A stretch of 31,302 bases of DNA, from NCBI GenBank assembly GCA_020632915.1, contig JACKEP010000039.1:1-31302 (forward strand). Direction: 5' to 3'. The notes below the pieces were generated by a model, which was given only the letters and a program-made list of their open reading frames with translations, did not search any database and had not been told where the DNA came from. The position numbers and the translations under genes were made by a program. This document shows, piece by piece, positions 17,249-24,663 of the stretch (positions are counted from its first letter, which is position 1; every line of letters starts with the position of its first letter). This DNA is from Alphaproteobacteria bacterium (GTDB lineage: Bacteria > Myxococcota_A > UBA796 > GCA-2862545).

Positions 17249-17415
17249 GGTCACCCCCTCACGGCGGGCCCGCTCCGTGGGGGTTCGGAGGGGCGCTCGA
17301 CAGGTTCATCCGAGGCGCCGGGGCGTCATCCGGCGTGATCCCGTCATCGGTGTCCTGGACGGCCGCTTGAGCGTCGCGGAACACATCGCTGCACCCTTGC
17401 GAGCCCGCTGCGAAC

Positions 17416-17435
17416 GACGTCACGGGACGTCACGG
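17416..17435. repeat. 10-base tandem repeat upstream of the β-helix gene
   Basis: GACGTCACGG occurs twice head to tail, about 170 bases upstream of the start at 17248. A similar 10-base-spaced CGTCACGG pair is found at 24604-24622 and a GTGACG pair at 1864-1882. One-turn spacing is compatible with a direct-repeat binding site. Confidence 0.6.
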
Positions 17436-17450
17436 CCGGGTGCCCAGGAG

Positions 17451-18926
17451 CTACCTGCGCTTGCCGTCATCGGGCCGCCGTACGTACATCCGGTAGCCGT
17501 CGATCTCGGTGTCGAGCTGGTACGACTTCTTGACCCACCGCCCGAGCTCGGGGAAGTCGCGATCGATGCGGGCGGCGCTGTGCACGGGCCAGGTCTTGTC
17601 GAACAGCACGATGCGGTCGGGCGGGTCCGCCTGGAGCGAGGCGAGGTACTGTCGGCGGAGGTCCTGGACGATCGGCTGATCTTCGTCGTGGTAGAAGTAG
17701 AAGTCGTACAGGAACGGGTTGGCCTGGACGGTGCGCGTCTGCCAGAGGAACTGGATGCCACCCTGGGCCAGGTCCATCACCACCACGCTGTCGCCCTCGG
17801 GCACGGTGGCGGCGAGCGACGCGGCGCTGTCGAGCTGGTAGCGCTCGATGCGGTCGACGTAGAAGCCGAGGAACGTCTCCACGGCGAGGATCACCGTGAC
17901 CGCGCCCGCGGTGACCGGCCCCAACGTGCGCCACGGCAGGCCCTGCCACGCCCGCTGCAGCCCGAGCGTGCCCGCGGGGATGAGGAACGCGGCGTAGGGC
18001 TCGAGGTGGTAGGTGTAGCCCTTCGACTGCGCCAGGAAGTGCACGATGCCGCCGACGATGCCGGCGGTGAGCACGAGCTGGTGGCCCGGACGGTTCCGGG
18101 CGGCGCTCACCAGGTGGAACGGCGCCAGCGGCAGCAGCAGCGCCGACGGGGTCTCCCGCAGCCGGAGCACCAGCTGCAGCGGCGTGTACTCGGTGAGGCG
18201 CCGGTACAGCGGCATGTAGGTGGTCCAGAACGTGACCATCTCGTCGAACACGCCCAGGTGGACCACCCAGGCGAGCGTGCCGCCGATCACGAGGCCGACG
18301 CCCGCCGCGGCCTTGGCGACCTGGGCCGCGAGCACGCGGGCGCCCGCGTCGCGACCCACCCACAGGGCCGCCGCCACGAGCAGCCCGGCGAACGCCAGCG
18401 TCGACGGCTTGATCGCCAGCAGGACGCCGAGCAGCAGGCCCAGCACCCACCACGACCCGCCCCGACGGCGATCGAGCCAGTCGAGCACGAGGGCGGCGGA
18501 CATCAGCATCAGCACGGCCGCGAAGAAGTCGCGCTGCCCCACGCCCACCGCGCCGCCGAAGACGTGGAACTGCACGTACATGCCCCCGGCGAGCCAGGCG
18601 ACGGCGCTGCCGAACGGCCGCACGATGCGCACGATCGCGTAGGCGCCACACAGGGCCGCGAGGCTGTCGATGACGTGCCAGGCGACCGCGCTCCCGCCGA
18701 ACGCGCCGTGGAGCAGCATGTGGAACAGGTAGGTGGCCGGCAGGTTCACGTCGATGACGTCGACCCACGGCTTGTCGCCCTCCCACAGGCGCCAGCCGAT
18801 GTAGTGCATGAGCGTGGCGTCGTGGACGATCGGGTAGCGGAACATCCAGAGCAGGCCGACCAGCCCGACGACCCAGACGACGACCGCAGCGCGCTGGAGC
18901 CCCCGCGTGACCGCCGCCTCGTCCAT
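17451..18926 (-). CDS. GT-C type membrane glycosyltransferase
   Basis: The 491-residue protein has about nine to eleven hydrophobic helices, resembling the ArnT/PMT-like GT39 superfamily (polyprenol-phosphate sugar donors). The first periplasmic loop carries the acidic pair region HDATLMHYIGWRLWEGDKPW and DVNLPATYLFH, typical of these enzymes. A soluble C-terminal region (about 375-491) contains VVMDLAQGG and FLYDFYFYHDED. GGAGG lies before the ATG at 18926, and an upstream in-frame start is unsupported. It probably moves a sugar onto lipid or protein on the periplasmic face. Its start codon is 74 bases from the divergent SDR gene, so the two share a short promoter region. The acceptor is unknown. 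Confidence 0.78.
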   Translation of the reverse strand: MDEAAVTRGLQRAAVVVWVVGLVGLLWMFRYPIVHDATLMHYIGWRLWEGDKPWVDVIDVNLPATYLFHMLLHGAFGGSAVAWHVIDSLAALCGAYAIVRIVRPFGSAVAWLAGGMYVQFHVFGGAVGVGQRDFFAAVLMLMSAALVLDWLDRRRGGSWWVLGLLLGVLLAIKPSTLAFAGLLVAAALWVGRDAGARVLAAQVAKAAAGVGLVIGGTLAWVVHLGVFDEMVTFWTTYMPLYRRLTEYTPLQLVLRLRETPSALLLPLAPFHLVSAARNRPGHQLVLTAGIVGGIVHFLAQSKGYTYHLEPYAAFLIPAGTLGLQRAWQGLPWRTLGPVTAGAVTVILAVETFLGFYVDRIERYQLDSAASLAATVPEGDSVVVMDLAQGGIQFLWQTRTVQANPFLYDFYFYHDEDQPIVQDLRRQYLASLQADPPDRIVLFDKTWPVHSAARIDRDFPELGRWVKKSYQLDTEIDGYRMYVRRPDDGKRR

Positions 18927-19000
18927 GCCGCCTCCGACCCCCGCGCAGGGAGCGCGCGTCCGTAACACGCAACCCCCACGACACGGCTATGCTCGCCGCC

Positions 19001-19855
19001 ATGCGCGACCTGACCGACACGACTGCCGTCCTCACGGGTGCCGCCGGCGGCATCGGCCAGGCGCTGGCCCGCCGCCTGGCCGACCAGGGGTGCCACCTCG
19101 CGCTTGCCGACGTCGACGCCGACCGGCTCGCGGCAGTGGCGGCCACGCTGCACGCCCCCGGGCGCCGGGTGACGACCCACGTCGTCGACGTCACCCGTCC
19201 CGAGGCGCTGGACGCCTTCGCCGACGACGTCCGCGAGGCCCACGGCGGCTGCCACCTGCTGCTCAACAACGCCGGCGTCACCGTCCACGGCCCCTTCGCG
19301 GTCCACACTGCCGACGACCTCGACTGGCTGCTCGACGTCAACGTGCGCGGCGTGATCCACGGCTGCCGCGCCTTCCGCCCGATGCTGCAGGAGGCCGGCG
19401 CCGGTCGGGGCGCCCACGTGGTGAACACGGCGTCGATGGCGGGGCTGTTCGGCTGTCCCACCCAGGCGTCCTACAGCGCGTCGAAGTGGGCGCTGCGCGG
19501 GTTCACGGCGGCGCTGCGGGTGGAGTGGGCGCCGCTGGGCATCGGGGTGACCGCCCTGCTCCCCGGCACCATCGCCACGGGCTTCCTCGCCGCGGCCCGC
19601 ACCCACGACGCGGGGGCGAGCGCGTGGATGGCCACGCAGATGCAGCGCTACGGCACCGCCCCCGACCGCGTGGCGGCACGCGCCGTCACCGGCATCCGAC
19701 GCAACCGCGCCGAGGTGCTCGCGGGCTGGGACGCCCACGCCATCGCGTGGACGCAGTGGGTGGCGCCGTGGCTGCTGCCGACGGTGCTGCGGCTGGGCTA
19801 CGCGTGGGCGCCGCCCCCCGGAGCGGCCGGACCCGAGGGCGGGGACGCCGGATGA
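19001..19855 (+). CDS. short-chain dehydrogenase/reductase
   Basis: The 284-residue classical SDR has cofactor motif TGAAGGIG (12-19), NNAG (89-92), active-site Ser145, Tyr158 and Lys162 (YSASK), and Asn114 (DVNVRG). Asp37 at the end of β2 suggests NAD rather than NADP. An ATG four codons earlier at 18989 is also possible; 19001 is preferred because the family normally starts close to the cofactor motif. It overlaps the next gene by four bases (ATGA). The C-terminus is longer than usual and hydrophobic (WVAPWLLPTVLRLGYAW). A hydroxysteroid dehydrogenase role is attractive in this neighbourhood, but it is inference: no operator lies upstream. Confidence 0.85.
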   Translation: MRDLTDTTAVLTGAAGGIGQALARRLADQGCHLALADVDADRLAAVAATLHAPGRRVTTHVVDVTRPEALDAFADDVREAHGGCHLLLNNAGVTVHGPFAVHTADDLDWLLDVNVRGVIHGCRAFRPMLQEAGAGRGAHVVNTASMAGLFGCPTQASYSASKWALRGFTAALRVEWAPLGIGVTALLPGTIATGFLAAARTHDAGASAWMATQMQRYGTAPDRVAARAVTGIRRNRAEVLAGWDAHAIAWTQWVAPWLLPTVLRLGYAWAPPPGAAGPEGGDAG

Positions 19856-21045
19856 GCCACCCGGTCACCGCGCCCGTCTCCGTCGGTCCGCTCCGGCTGC
19901 GCAACCGGGTGGTGAAGACGGCCACGTTCGAGGGGATGTCGCCCGGCGGCCGCGTGGGCGACGCGCTGATCGACCACCACGCCACGCTCGCGCGGCACGG
20001 CGTCGCGCTGACCACGGTGGCCTACGGCGCCGTCGCCGCCGACGGCCGCACGTTCGCCGACCAGCTCCTCGTCGACGAACACGCCGTCCCCGGCCTTCGC
20101 GCCCTGGCCGACGCCGTCCACGCCCACGGCGGCGCCGTCAGCCTGCAGCTCGCCCACTGCGGCGGCTTCAGCAAGCTGGCGGCCAGCGGGGCCCCCAAGG
20201 GCCCGAGCGCTGCGTGGAACGCCTACGGGCTCGCCGAGGGCGTGGGCCGGGTGCGTCCGATGGACGAGGGCGATCTCGCCAGCGTCGTCGACGCCTTCGC
20301 CCGCGCCGCCCGCCACGCCGCGGACGCCGGCTTCGACGCCGTCGAGGTCCACTGCGGCCACGGCTACCTGCTGTCCCAGTTCCTGTCGCCCGCGATCAAC
20401 CGACGCCGCGACGCCTGGGGCGGGTCGCTCGACCGGCGGCTGCGGCTGCCGCTCGACGTGGTGCGTGCCGTGCGCCAGGCCGTCGGTCCCGACGTCGCCG
20501 TGCTCGCCAAGGTCAACACCCGCGACGGCTTCGCTGGCGGCCTGGAGATCGACGAGGCCGTCGACATCGCCGTGGCTCTGGTCGAGGCCGGCGTGGACGG
20601 CCTGGTGCCGTCGGGCGGCGTGGTGTTCCGCACGCCGTTCTTCCTGATGCGGGGCGGCGTGCCGCTCGCGGGCATGGCGTCGGTGCAGGAGCACGCGCTG
20701 CAGCGGTGGTCCATGCGGCTGTTCGGGTCGTTCATCGTCCGCCCGTTCCCCTACACGTCGACGTTCTTCTTCGACGACGCCCTGCGCATCGCCCGGGCCG
20801 TGGACGTGCCGGTGGGCCTGCTCGGCGGCGTCGACAGCGACGCAGCGATCCGCCGGGCGCTCGACGCCGGGTTCGGCTTCGTCGTGATGGGTCGGTCGCT
20901 GCTCGCCGAGCCCGACCTGCTGGCCCGCCTCGCCGCGGGGCCAGGGTGGACGAGCGCGTGCACGCGCGGCAACGCCTGCGTGGTCGAGATGGACCGCGGC
21001 GGCGTGCGCTGCGTGCGGTCCGAGGGGCGCTGCCCGGCGCCGTAG
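19852..21045 (+). CDS. NADH:flavin oxidoreductase, Old Yellow Enzyme type
   Basis: The 397-residue FMN TIM-barrel resembles the catalytic half of 2,4-dienoyl-CoA reductases and lacks the second FAD/NAD domain. Visible motifs are LRNRVVKTATFEGM, His167/His170/Tyr172 (HCGHGYLLSQFLSP) and NRRRDAWGGS. The C-terminal cluster signature CxxCNxC...C is altered to Cys370-x2-Gly373-Asn-Ala-Cys376-x10-Cys387, so one 4Fe-4S ligand is missing. Enzymes of this kind reduce activated C=C bonds, and steroid enones are known OYE substrates. The start is coupled to the SDR stop. The P450 operator array begins 65 bases after its stop. Confidence 0.83.
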   Translation: MSHPVTAPVSVGPLRLRNRVVKTATFEGMSPGGRVGDALIDHHATLARHGVALTTVAYGAVAADGRTFADQLLVDEHAVPGLRALADAVHAHGGAVSLQLAHCGGFSKLAASGAPKGPSAAWNAYGLAEGVGRVRPMDEGDLASVVDAFARAARHAADAGFDAVEVHCGHGYLLSQFLSPAINRRRDAWGGSLDRRLRLPLDVVRAVRQAVGPDVAVLAKVNTRDGFAGGLEIDEAVDIAVALVEAGVDGLVPSGGVVFRTPFFLMRGGVPLAGMASVQEHALQRWSMRLFGSFIVRPFPYTSTFFFDDALRIARAVDVPVGLLGGVDSDAAIRRALDAGFGFVVMGRSLLAEPDLLARLAAGPGWTSACTRGNACVVEMDRGGVRCVRSEGRCPAP

Positions 21046-21109
21046 GCACGTGCCGTCCAGGCCGAAGCGCCCGTGATCTCCACGATCGTGGCCAGGCTGA
21101 GTGCCAAAC

Positions 21110-21149
21110 TAGAACGACGTTCTAGAATCTCGTTCTAGAACGTGTTCTA
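21110..21149. promoter_or_regulatory. KstR-like operator array upstream of the P450
   Basis: Six half-sites are packed into 40 bases. TAGAAC/T half-sites start at 21110, 21123 and 21136, exactly 13 bases apart, each followed by GTTCTA. The last unit (21136-21149, TAGAACGTGTTCTA) is a full match to TnnAACnnGTTnnA. The first two have one extra spacer base, and the second also has one mismatch. Neighbouring sites share the bases TA. The array ends 29 bases before the P450 start. Confidence 0.78.
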
Positions 21150-21178
21150 CTTCCCGGGCAGGTGCGCACGGAGGCGTC

Positions 21179-22543
21179 ATGGTCGGCATCAAGGCACCCG
21201 GACCGCGGGGGGACACGCTGCTCGGGAGCACGCTGGACTTCAAGGACAGCCCGCTCGAGTTCTGCACCTACGTCAGCCGCGCCTACGGCGACGTCGCGCG
21301 CTTCCGGGTGGGGCCCACCGACTGGTACCTGCTCACCCACCCCGACCACGTCTGGGACGTGATGACCACGCAGGCCGACGTGTTCCTCAAGCCGCGCATC
21401 GCCCACCGGCTGTGGCGCGAGTTCCTCGGCCACGGGCTGCTCACCAGCGAGGGCACCGAGTGGCGTCGGCAGAACACGATGATGAAGCCGACGATGCACC
21501 GCACCAACCTCGACGGCTACGCCGACGTGATGGTGGCCTACACCCACCGCATGGTCGACGCGTGGTCCGACGGCGAGCGCCGCAACATCCACCGCGACAT
21601 GACCGGCCTCACGCTCCAGATCGTGGCCAAGACGCTGTTCGACGCCGACGTCGCCGGCGACGCCAAGACCGTGGGCGACGCGATGGAGGTGCTCCAACAG
21701 GTGATGGTCGAGCACATCCACCTGCCGATCCCCCTGCCCTCGTGGTGGCCCAGCGAGGGCAACCGCAAGAAGCTCGAGGCCGTCCACACCATCCGGTCGA
21801 TCGTCGGGCGCCTCATCGAGGAGCGCCGCGGCAACACCGAGGGCCGCACCGACCTGCTGTCGATGCTGATGGACGCCCGCGACATGGACGGCGGCGCGAT
21901 GTCCGACCAGGAGGTCTACGACCAGGCCGTCACCCTGTTCTTCGCCGGCCACGAGACCACCGCGAACGGGCTGACCTGGGCGTGGTACGCGCTGGCCCGT
22001 CACCCCGAGGTGCTCGCGAAGCTTCAGGCGGAGCTCGACGCGGTGGTCGGCGATCGCCCGCTGCGGATGAGCGACCTGAAGGACCTGCCCTACCTCGACA
22101 TGGTGGTGCACGAGTGCCTTCGCTACCTGCCGCCGGTGTGGGTCTACATCAAGGAGCCCACGCAGGACGCCGTGGTCGGCGGCTACCGCGTGCCCAAGGG
22201 CGTGCCGGTGCTGATCAGCCCGTGGGTCACCCACCACGACCCGCGCTTCTGGCCCGAGCCCGATCGCTTCCTGCCCGAGCGCTTCACCCGCGAAGGACGC
22301 ATGGCCCAACTCCGCGGGGCATGGATTCCGTTCAGCGGTGGAGCCCGGGTCTGTTTCGGCAAGTCGTTCGCCCTCACCGAGCTGCGCCTGATCATCGGCA
22401 GCATGTGCCAGCGCCTCGATCCCACCGTGCCCGCCGACCACTGGCCCACCAAGGTGGCGGAGCTGTCGATGCACCCGCGCGGCGGCATGCCGTTCGACGT
22501 GGTGTTCCGCAAGCCCAGCCCCCAGACCGCCGTGGCCAAGTAG
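21179..22543 (+). CDS. cytochrome P450
   Basis: The 454-residue P450 has all core motifs: WRRQ in helix C (95-98), I-helix AGHETT (256-261), ExxR (Glu312-Arg315), PERF (366-369) and the haem loop FSGGARVCFG with Cys392. GGAGG lies 4 bases before the ATG at 21179. The motif style (AGHETT, PERFxxE-like region) is that of E-class, CYP4/CYP102-like bacterial P450s rather than actinobacterial CYP125/CYP142. No redox partner domain is fused, so a ferredoxin or reductase from elsewhere is needed. The operator array directly upstream makes sterol hydroxylation (side chain or nucleus) the leading inference; fatty acid hydroxylation is the alternative. Confidence 0.92.
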   Translation: MVGIKAPGPRGDTLLGSTLDFKDSPLEFCTYVSRAYGDVARFRVGPTDWYLLTHPDHVWDVMTTQADVFLKPRIAHRLWREFLGHGLLTSEGTEWRRQNTMMKPTMHRTNLDGYADVMVAYTHRMVDAWSDGERRNIHRDMTGLTLQIVAKTLFDADVAGDAKTVGDAMEVLQQVMVEHIHLPIPLPSWWPSEGNRKKLEAVHTIRSIVGRLIEERRGNTEGRTDLLSMLMDARDMDGGAMSDQEVYDQAVTLFFAGHETTANGLTWAWYALARHPEVLAKLQAELDAVVGDRPLRMSDLKDLPYLDMVVHECLRYLPPVWVYIKEPTQDAVVGGYRVPKGVPVLISPWVTHHDPRFWPEPDRFLPERFTREGRMAQLRGAWIPFSGGARVCFGKSFALTELRLIIGSMCQRLDPTVPADHWPTKVAELSMHPRGGMPFDVVFRKPSPQTAVAK

Positions 22544-22617
22544 GTCCACAGCCTCCGCTTGCACCGTCGCCCTGCGCGGGGGCATCCTGCGCGGCCTGAC
22601 CGTCCGACGGAGGCCCC

Positions 22618-23133
22618 GTGCGCGCGCTGCACGCCCTGTTCCCGCTCCTGTTCGTCGTCGCCTGCGGCGGCGGGGTCGACATCATCGGCGACGGTGACAC
22701 CGACACCACGCCGTCAGTCGACGCCAGCGTGACCGCCGGGGTCCAGTGCCCCAACGCGCTCCAGCCCGCGCGGTCGCTCGTGTGCGACGACGCCACGCCG
22801 GTGTGCTGTCTCGGGGGTCAGCTCGGTCTCAAGCCCGAGTGCGTCGACAGCCTGGAGGCCTGCGGCAGCTCCAGCCGCTTCGAATGCGACGACGCCACCG
22901 ACTGCGGCACCGGCAGCGCCTGCTGCATGTCGGAGACGAGCGGCGGCAGCGGCGGCAGCACCTACGTGGCCCAGTGCAAGGAGCAGTGCTCGCTGTTCCA
23001 GAAGCAGCTCTGCCGCGGACCCGGCACGTGCAAGAGCGCCGCGCAGACCTGCTGCATCGACGAGGGCGACGCGTGGGGCGTGTGCGTGGGGGCCAACGCC
23101 GAATGCCCGGAGGACACGAGCGGGGGGACGTGA
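22618..23133 (+). CDS. small cysteine-rich lipoprotein
   Basis: The 171-residue lipoprotein starts at GTG 22618, with GGAGG 4 bases upstream. The signal peptide ends FVVAC (Cys16) and GDTDTT follows. The mature part has 18 Cys, several as CC pairs (PVCCLG, SACCMS, TCCID), spaced like disulphide-rich repeats. A repeated unit CDDAT...CC...C is visible around 58-70 and 91-103. A cell-surface location with many disulphides is likely. No family is recognised. The 74-base gap from the P450 has no operator, so cotranscription with it is possible but unproven. Confidence 0.78.
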   Translation: MRALHALFPLLFVVACGGGVDIIGDGDTDTTPSVDASVTAGVQCPNALQPARSLVCDDATPVCCLGGQLGLKPECVDSLEACGSSSRFECDDATDCGTGSACCMSETSGGSGGSTYVAQCKEQCSLFQKQLCRGPGTCKSAAQTCCIDEGDAWGVCVGANAECPEDTSGGT

Positions 23134-23155
23134 GCCGTCCCCTCGGCCCGCGCCG

Positions 23156-24541
23156 TCAGAACACGCCGGGCATCACCCGCCAGCGCACGCGACCCACGTA
23201 GACCTTCCAGTCGTCCCCGTACTTGGCGGCGCACTTCTTCTCGTCGCGGATCGACCGGTCCATCAGCAGGATGAACAGGAACACCCAGTAGAACCACGGC
23301 AGGAAGTGGGTGAAGCCGGCCGGGATCGTCCACGCCGCCGCGAGCATCAGCTCGGGCACGTAGTGGAAGTGGCGGGCCACGCCCCACCAGCCCGACACGA
23401 GCAGCAGGCTCGTGCGGGCCTCGCCGTCGGCGGTGACGTAGCGGGCGGTGATCAGCTCGGGCGCCTTGCCCCACACGGTGGTGGCGCCGTTCGTCGCGCG
23501 CACGCGCTGCCGCTGGGCGTCGGCGTCGTAGTTGATCCAGATGCTGACGAGGCCGAGCGCCACCATCGCGACGGCCACGGCCGGGTGCCAGGCGATCGGG
23601 TGCTCCACCAGCCACAGGGCGACGAGGCAGTAGATCGCGGGCACCCACACGAGCACGCCCCAGCAGATGTAGTAGCCGAAGCGGTCGTGCATGATGTCGA
23701 GCGAGTGGAAGTAGCCGCCCTCCCACCAGAAGAACTTGAACAGGTAGGCCACGAGCACCGCGACGCTGGCCGCCATCGACGTGGACAGCGCGCCGTACAG
23801 CTCGATCTGCTTGAGCGCGCACACCACGAACACCACGCTCCAGCCCATCATCGACACACGGCAGTTGATGAGCTGCTTGAGGTTGACCCCCAGCAGCCGC
23901 GGGTGCAGCTCGATGCCCTGGAAGAAGTCGAAGATCGGGTTGCCGGTGTAGAGTGTGTCGGGGCTGGTGGGGAACGTGCGGCCCTTGACGTACAGGAAGC
24001 CGCAGAACGCCAGCGCCAGCAGCGTGAGCGTGATGATCAGCTCACCGTAGTGGTCGTAGAGCCCCGTCACCGGCAGGCCCGCGAACCACGCGCCCACCAC
24101 CACGGCGTGGGAGATCACCCAGGCGGCGATGCCGTTGAGCGTGTAGGCGGGCTGGACGCCGGCGGGCGTGACGGGCCCGAGCAGCGTGGCCCCCGGCAGC
24201 ACGTTGAGGAGCAGAAGCTGGAACGCCGTCCAGCCGGCGACGATGCCCAGCGCCGTGAGCGACGGCATCGGGGCGTGCGCCCACCAGTCCGCCGGGCCCG
24301 CGGCCCACATCACCGACAGGTCGCCCTGGTAGTGGGCGCACGCGATCCACACCGCCACCGACAGCAGCGGCGTGGTGAGGATCATCGCCAGCGGCCCGAT
24401 CCAGGCCCGGAGCGCGCTCGCGTGCAGCGGCGTGCGCACAGGCGGCGCAGGGCGCGGCGCTCCCACGGGCAGGCCGGTCATCCAGCTCTGGAACGTGGAG
24501 TCGACGGTGAGCGGATGGTCGGCACGGCGCGCGACATTCAT
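23156..24541 (-). CDS. Δ7-sterol reductase family membrane protein (DHCR7/ERG4/ERG24)
   Basis: The 461-residue protein has about nine or ten membrane helices, close in length to animal DHCR7. The C-terminal third carries the family signatures: GWWGVARHFHYVPEL (384-398), LLMDRSIRDEKKCAAKYG and DWKVYV ending in RVMPGVF. Earlier, FFQGIELHPR and the aromatic segment KFFWWEGGYFHSLDIMHDRFGYY match the family's middle motifs. These enzymes use NADPH to reduce sterol nuclear or side-chain double bonds (Δ7, Δ14 or Δ24). The overall look is closest to Δ7-reductase, but bacterial members can differ in bond specificity. A good ribosome site (GGAGGGGG) precedes the ATG at 24541. The KstR-like operator 92 bases upstream ties it to steroid catabolism genes rather than to a biosynthetic cluster. 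Confidence 0.88.
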   Translation of the reverse strand: MNVARRADHPLTVDSTFQSWMTGLPVGAPRPAPPVRTPLHASALRAWIGPLAMILTTPLLSVAVWIACAHYQGDLSVMWAAGPADWWAHAPMPSLTALGIVAGWTAFQLLLLNVLPGATLLGPVTPAGVQPAYTLNGIAAWVISHAVVVGAWFAGLPVTGLYDHYGELIITLTLLALAFCGFLYVKGRTFPTSPDTLYTGNPIFDFFQGIELHPRLLGVNLKQLINCRVSMMGWSVVFVVCALKQIELYGALSTSMAASVAVLVAYLFKFFWWEGGYFHSLDIMHDRFGYYICWGVLVWVPAIYCLVALWLVEHPIAWHPAVAVAMVALGLVSIWINYDADAQRQRVRATNGATTVWGKAPELITARYVTADGEARTSLLLVSGWWGVARHFHYVPELMLAAAWTIPAGFTHFLPWFYWVFLFILLMDRSIRDEKKCAAKYGDDWKVYVGRVRWRVMPGVF

Positions 24542-24632
24542 GGTTCCCCCTCCGGTGTGATGGAGCAGCCTCGGAGCCGCGCGATGCTAGCACCGCGGCG
24601 CGCTCCGTGACGGTCCGTGACGTCAACGGAAA

Positions 24633-24648
24633 GTAGAACATGTTCTAC
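24633..24648. promoter_or_regulatory. KstR-like operator of the sterol reductase gene
   Basis: This is a perfect 16-base palindrome, GTAGAACATGTTCTAC, 91 bases upstream of the start at 24541. It lies in the 122-base gap after the multihaem gene's stop at 24664. It is identical to the hsa operon operator, including flanking bases on the gene-proximal side. A TCCGTGACG pair (24604-24612, 24614-24622) lies between it and the gene. Confidence 0.8.
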
Positions 24649-24663
24649 CGGTGGGGGACCGGG

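Noticed and set aside
14228..17338. Open frame of over 1000 codons antisense to the β-helix lipoprotein gene
   Set aside because: The translation is low-complexity Arg/Val/Gly/His/Asp, has no family motif and no ribosome site. It is the usual by-product of third-position GC in the opposite gene.
21080..21091. 12-base palindrome CCACGATCGTGG upstream of the P450 operator array
   Set aside because: Several such palindromes are expected by chance in 31 kb, and it is not repeated at other promoters. It is noted only because it lies between genes.
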